From assembly GCA_018303645.1 (NCBI GenBank), contig JAGVXR010000005.1, positions 1 to 11,667 on the forward strand: a DNA stretch of 11,667 bases. Reading direction: 5' to 3'. Positions 11,300 to 11,667 of this stretch are shown here, piece after piece. Every line of letters begins with the position of its first letter. Position 1 is the first letter of the stretch. The notes below the pieces were generated by a model that saw only the letters and a program-made list of their open reading frames with translations, did not search any database and was not told the DNA's origin. The stretch comes from Candidatus Woesearchaeota archaeon. Lineage in GTDB: Archaea > Nanobdellota > Nanobdellia > Woesearchaeales > GW2011-AR4. The translations under genes and the position numbers were made by a program.

Positions 11300-11584
11300 A
11301 TGGATTTCACTTACAAAGGAAAGCCGATACTTCCAACAAAAACAGCTTTAAATGAATTAAGTGAAATTGATGTAAATTTGTATGAAGTTCCTGAAATCTT
11401 GGAAAAGGGTTTTGAAATAAGAAAAAGAAAGAAAAATATCATTGAAAGAGGCATTCAAAGAGGAAACAAAGTGATAAATGTTGTAGTGGTTGATTTAGGA
11501 AACTACTACAAGTTAATTCATGCTGGCGAATTTACGCTAAGTAAAAAGTTTAAAAAACTAATGAGGGGTAAAAATGGAATTTGA
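11300..11584 (+). CDS. Putative toxin, DUF4258/RelE-MqsR-like
   Basis: A 94-residue basic protein. The first part (1-30) holds KTALNELSEIDVNLYEV, like the short helices before the catalytic sheet in DUF4258 and MqsR/RelE-like toxins. Then come EILEKGFEIRKRKKNIIERG (32-51), VINVVVVDLGNYYKLIHAGEF (58-78) and a lysine-rich tail. The order of acidic helix, R/K-rich strand with IIER, VVVV strand, then IHAGEF fits the DUF4258 family as I remember it. These are commonly encoded just before a YgiT-type zinc-finger antitoxin, which is what follows here, overlapping by 11 nt. I chose the ATG at 11300, with GGTGA 5 nt upstream, over the GTG at 11291. RNase activity is inferred, not seen. Confidence 0.55.
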   Translation: MDFTYKGKPILPTKTALNELSEIDVNLYEVPEILEKGFEIRKRKKNIIERGIQRGNKVINVVVVDLGNYYKLIHAGEFTLSKKFKKLMRGKNGI

Positions 11585-11667
11585 AAATCTAAAGCTGAAA
11601 TGCGAATGCGGCGGAAAGATGGAAAAGATAAGAACAGAATGGAAAGGAATAGAAGTAAGAGGATGGA
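11574..11667 (+). CDS. YgiT-type zinc-finger antitoxin (partial, cut by window end)
   Basis: The frame starting at ATG 11574 reads MEFENLKLKCECGGKMEKI and continues to the window edge (31 codons). The CxCGG motif followed by a charged strand matches the N-terminal zinc ribbon of YgiT/MqsA-type antitoxins; the second cysteine pair and any DNA-binding domain would lie outside the window. The gene starts inside the last codons of the toxin-like gene, so the two are translationally coupled. This would be the repressor for the palindromic repeats at 11263-11286. Confidence 0.55.
   Translation, partial: MEFENLKLKCECGGKMEKIRTEWKGIEVRGW

Overview
The window looks like part of the genome of a small archaeon, most plausibly a DPANN lineage (Woesearchaeota/Pacearchaeota type). 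This is inferred from protein content: L7Ae, S28e and L24e ribosomal proteins, an A24-family preflagellin/prepilin peptidase, TadC/FlaJ-type pilus platform proteins, AT-rich intergenic DNA with archaeal TATA boxes about 26 nt from start codons, and little use of Shine-Dalgarno sites. No rRNA, tRNA, CRISPR array or insertion sequence is visible.

Region 1 (118-8154, minus strand) is a nine-gene type IV pilus-like locus. In transcription order it encodes a GxGD prepilin peptidase, three pilin-like proteins with one N-terminal membrane helix each (133, 177 and 325 aa), a winged-helix protein carrying a tandem 26-residue repeat, a helical-repeat/TPR-like protein, a secretion/pilus ATPase, and two separate platform proteins that each hold one T2SSF domain. 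Several genes have their own TATA box and almost no leader. The 5' end of another minus-strand gene (positions 17 to 1) follows the locus, behind a strong hairpin that holds its ribosome binding site.

Region 2 (8231-8905, plus) is a divergently transcribed cis-prenyltransferase relative in which most catalytic residues are replaced. It shares a palindromic TATA element with the peptidase gene.

Region 3 (8906-10709, plus) is the conserved archaeal cluster L7Ae - S28e - L24e - nucleoside diphosphate kinase. It has two unusual non-coding stretches: a ~205-nt L7Ae leader with a duplicated motif, strong hairpins and a kink-turn-like element, and a ~250-nt S28e-L24e spacer with a GC-rich foldable core.

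Region 4 (10766-11667) is AT-rich and accessory-looking: a cytidine/blasticidin-type deaminase (minus), then a divergent pair resembling a toxin (DUF4258-like) and a YgiT-type zinc-finger antitoxin, the latter cut by the window edge. infB, which often follows ndk in archaea, is not present here.

Working picture: the peptidase would trim the pilin-like proteins, the ATPase would drive assembly on the two-part platform, and the winged-helix and TPR-like proteins are probable accessory or regulatory partners. The dense N-glycosylation sequons of the 325-aa protein and the neighbouring polyprenyl-synthase relative allow, but do not prove, a link to surface glycosylation.
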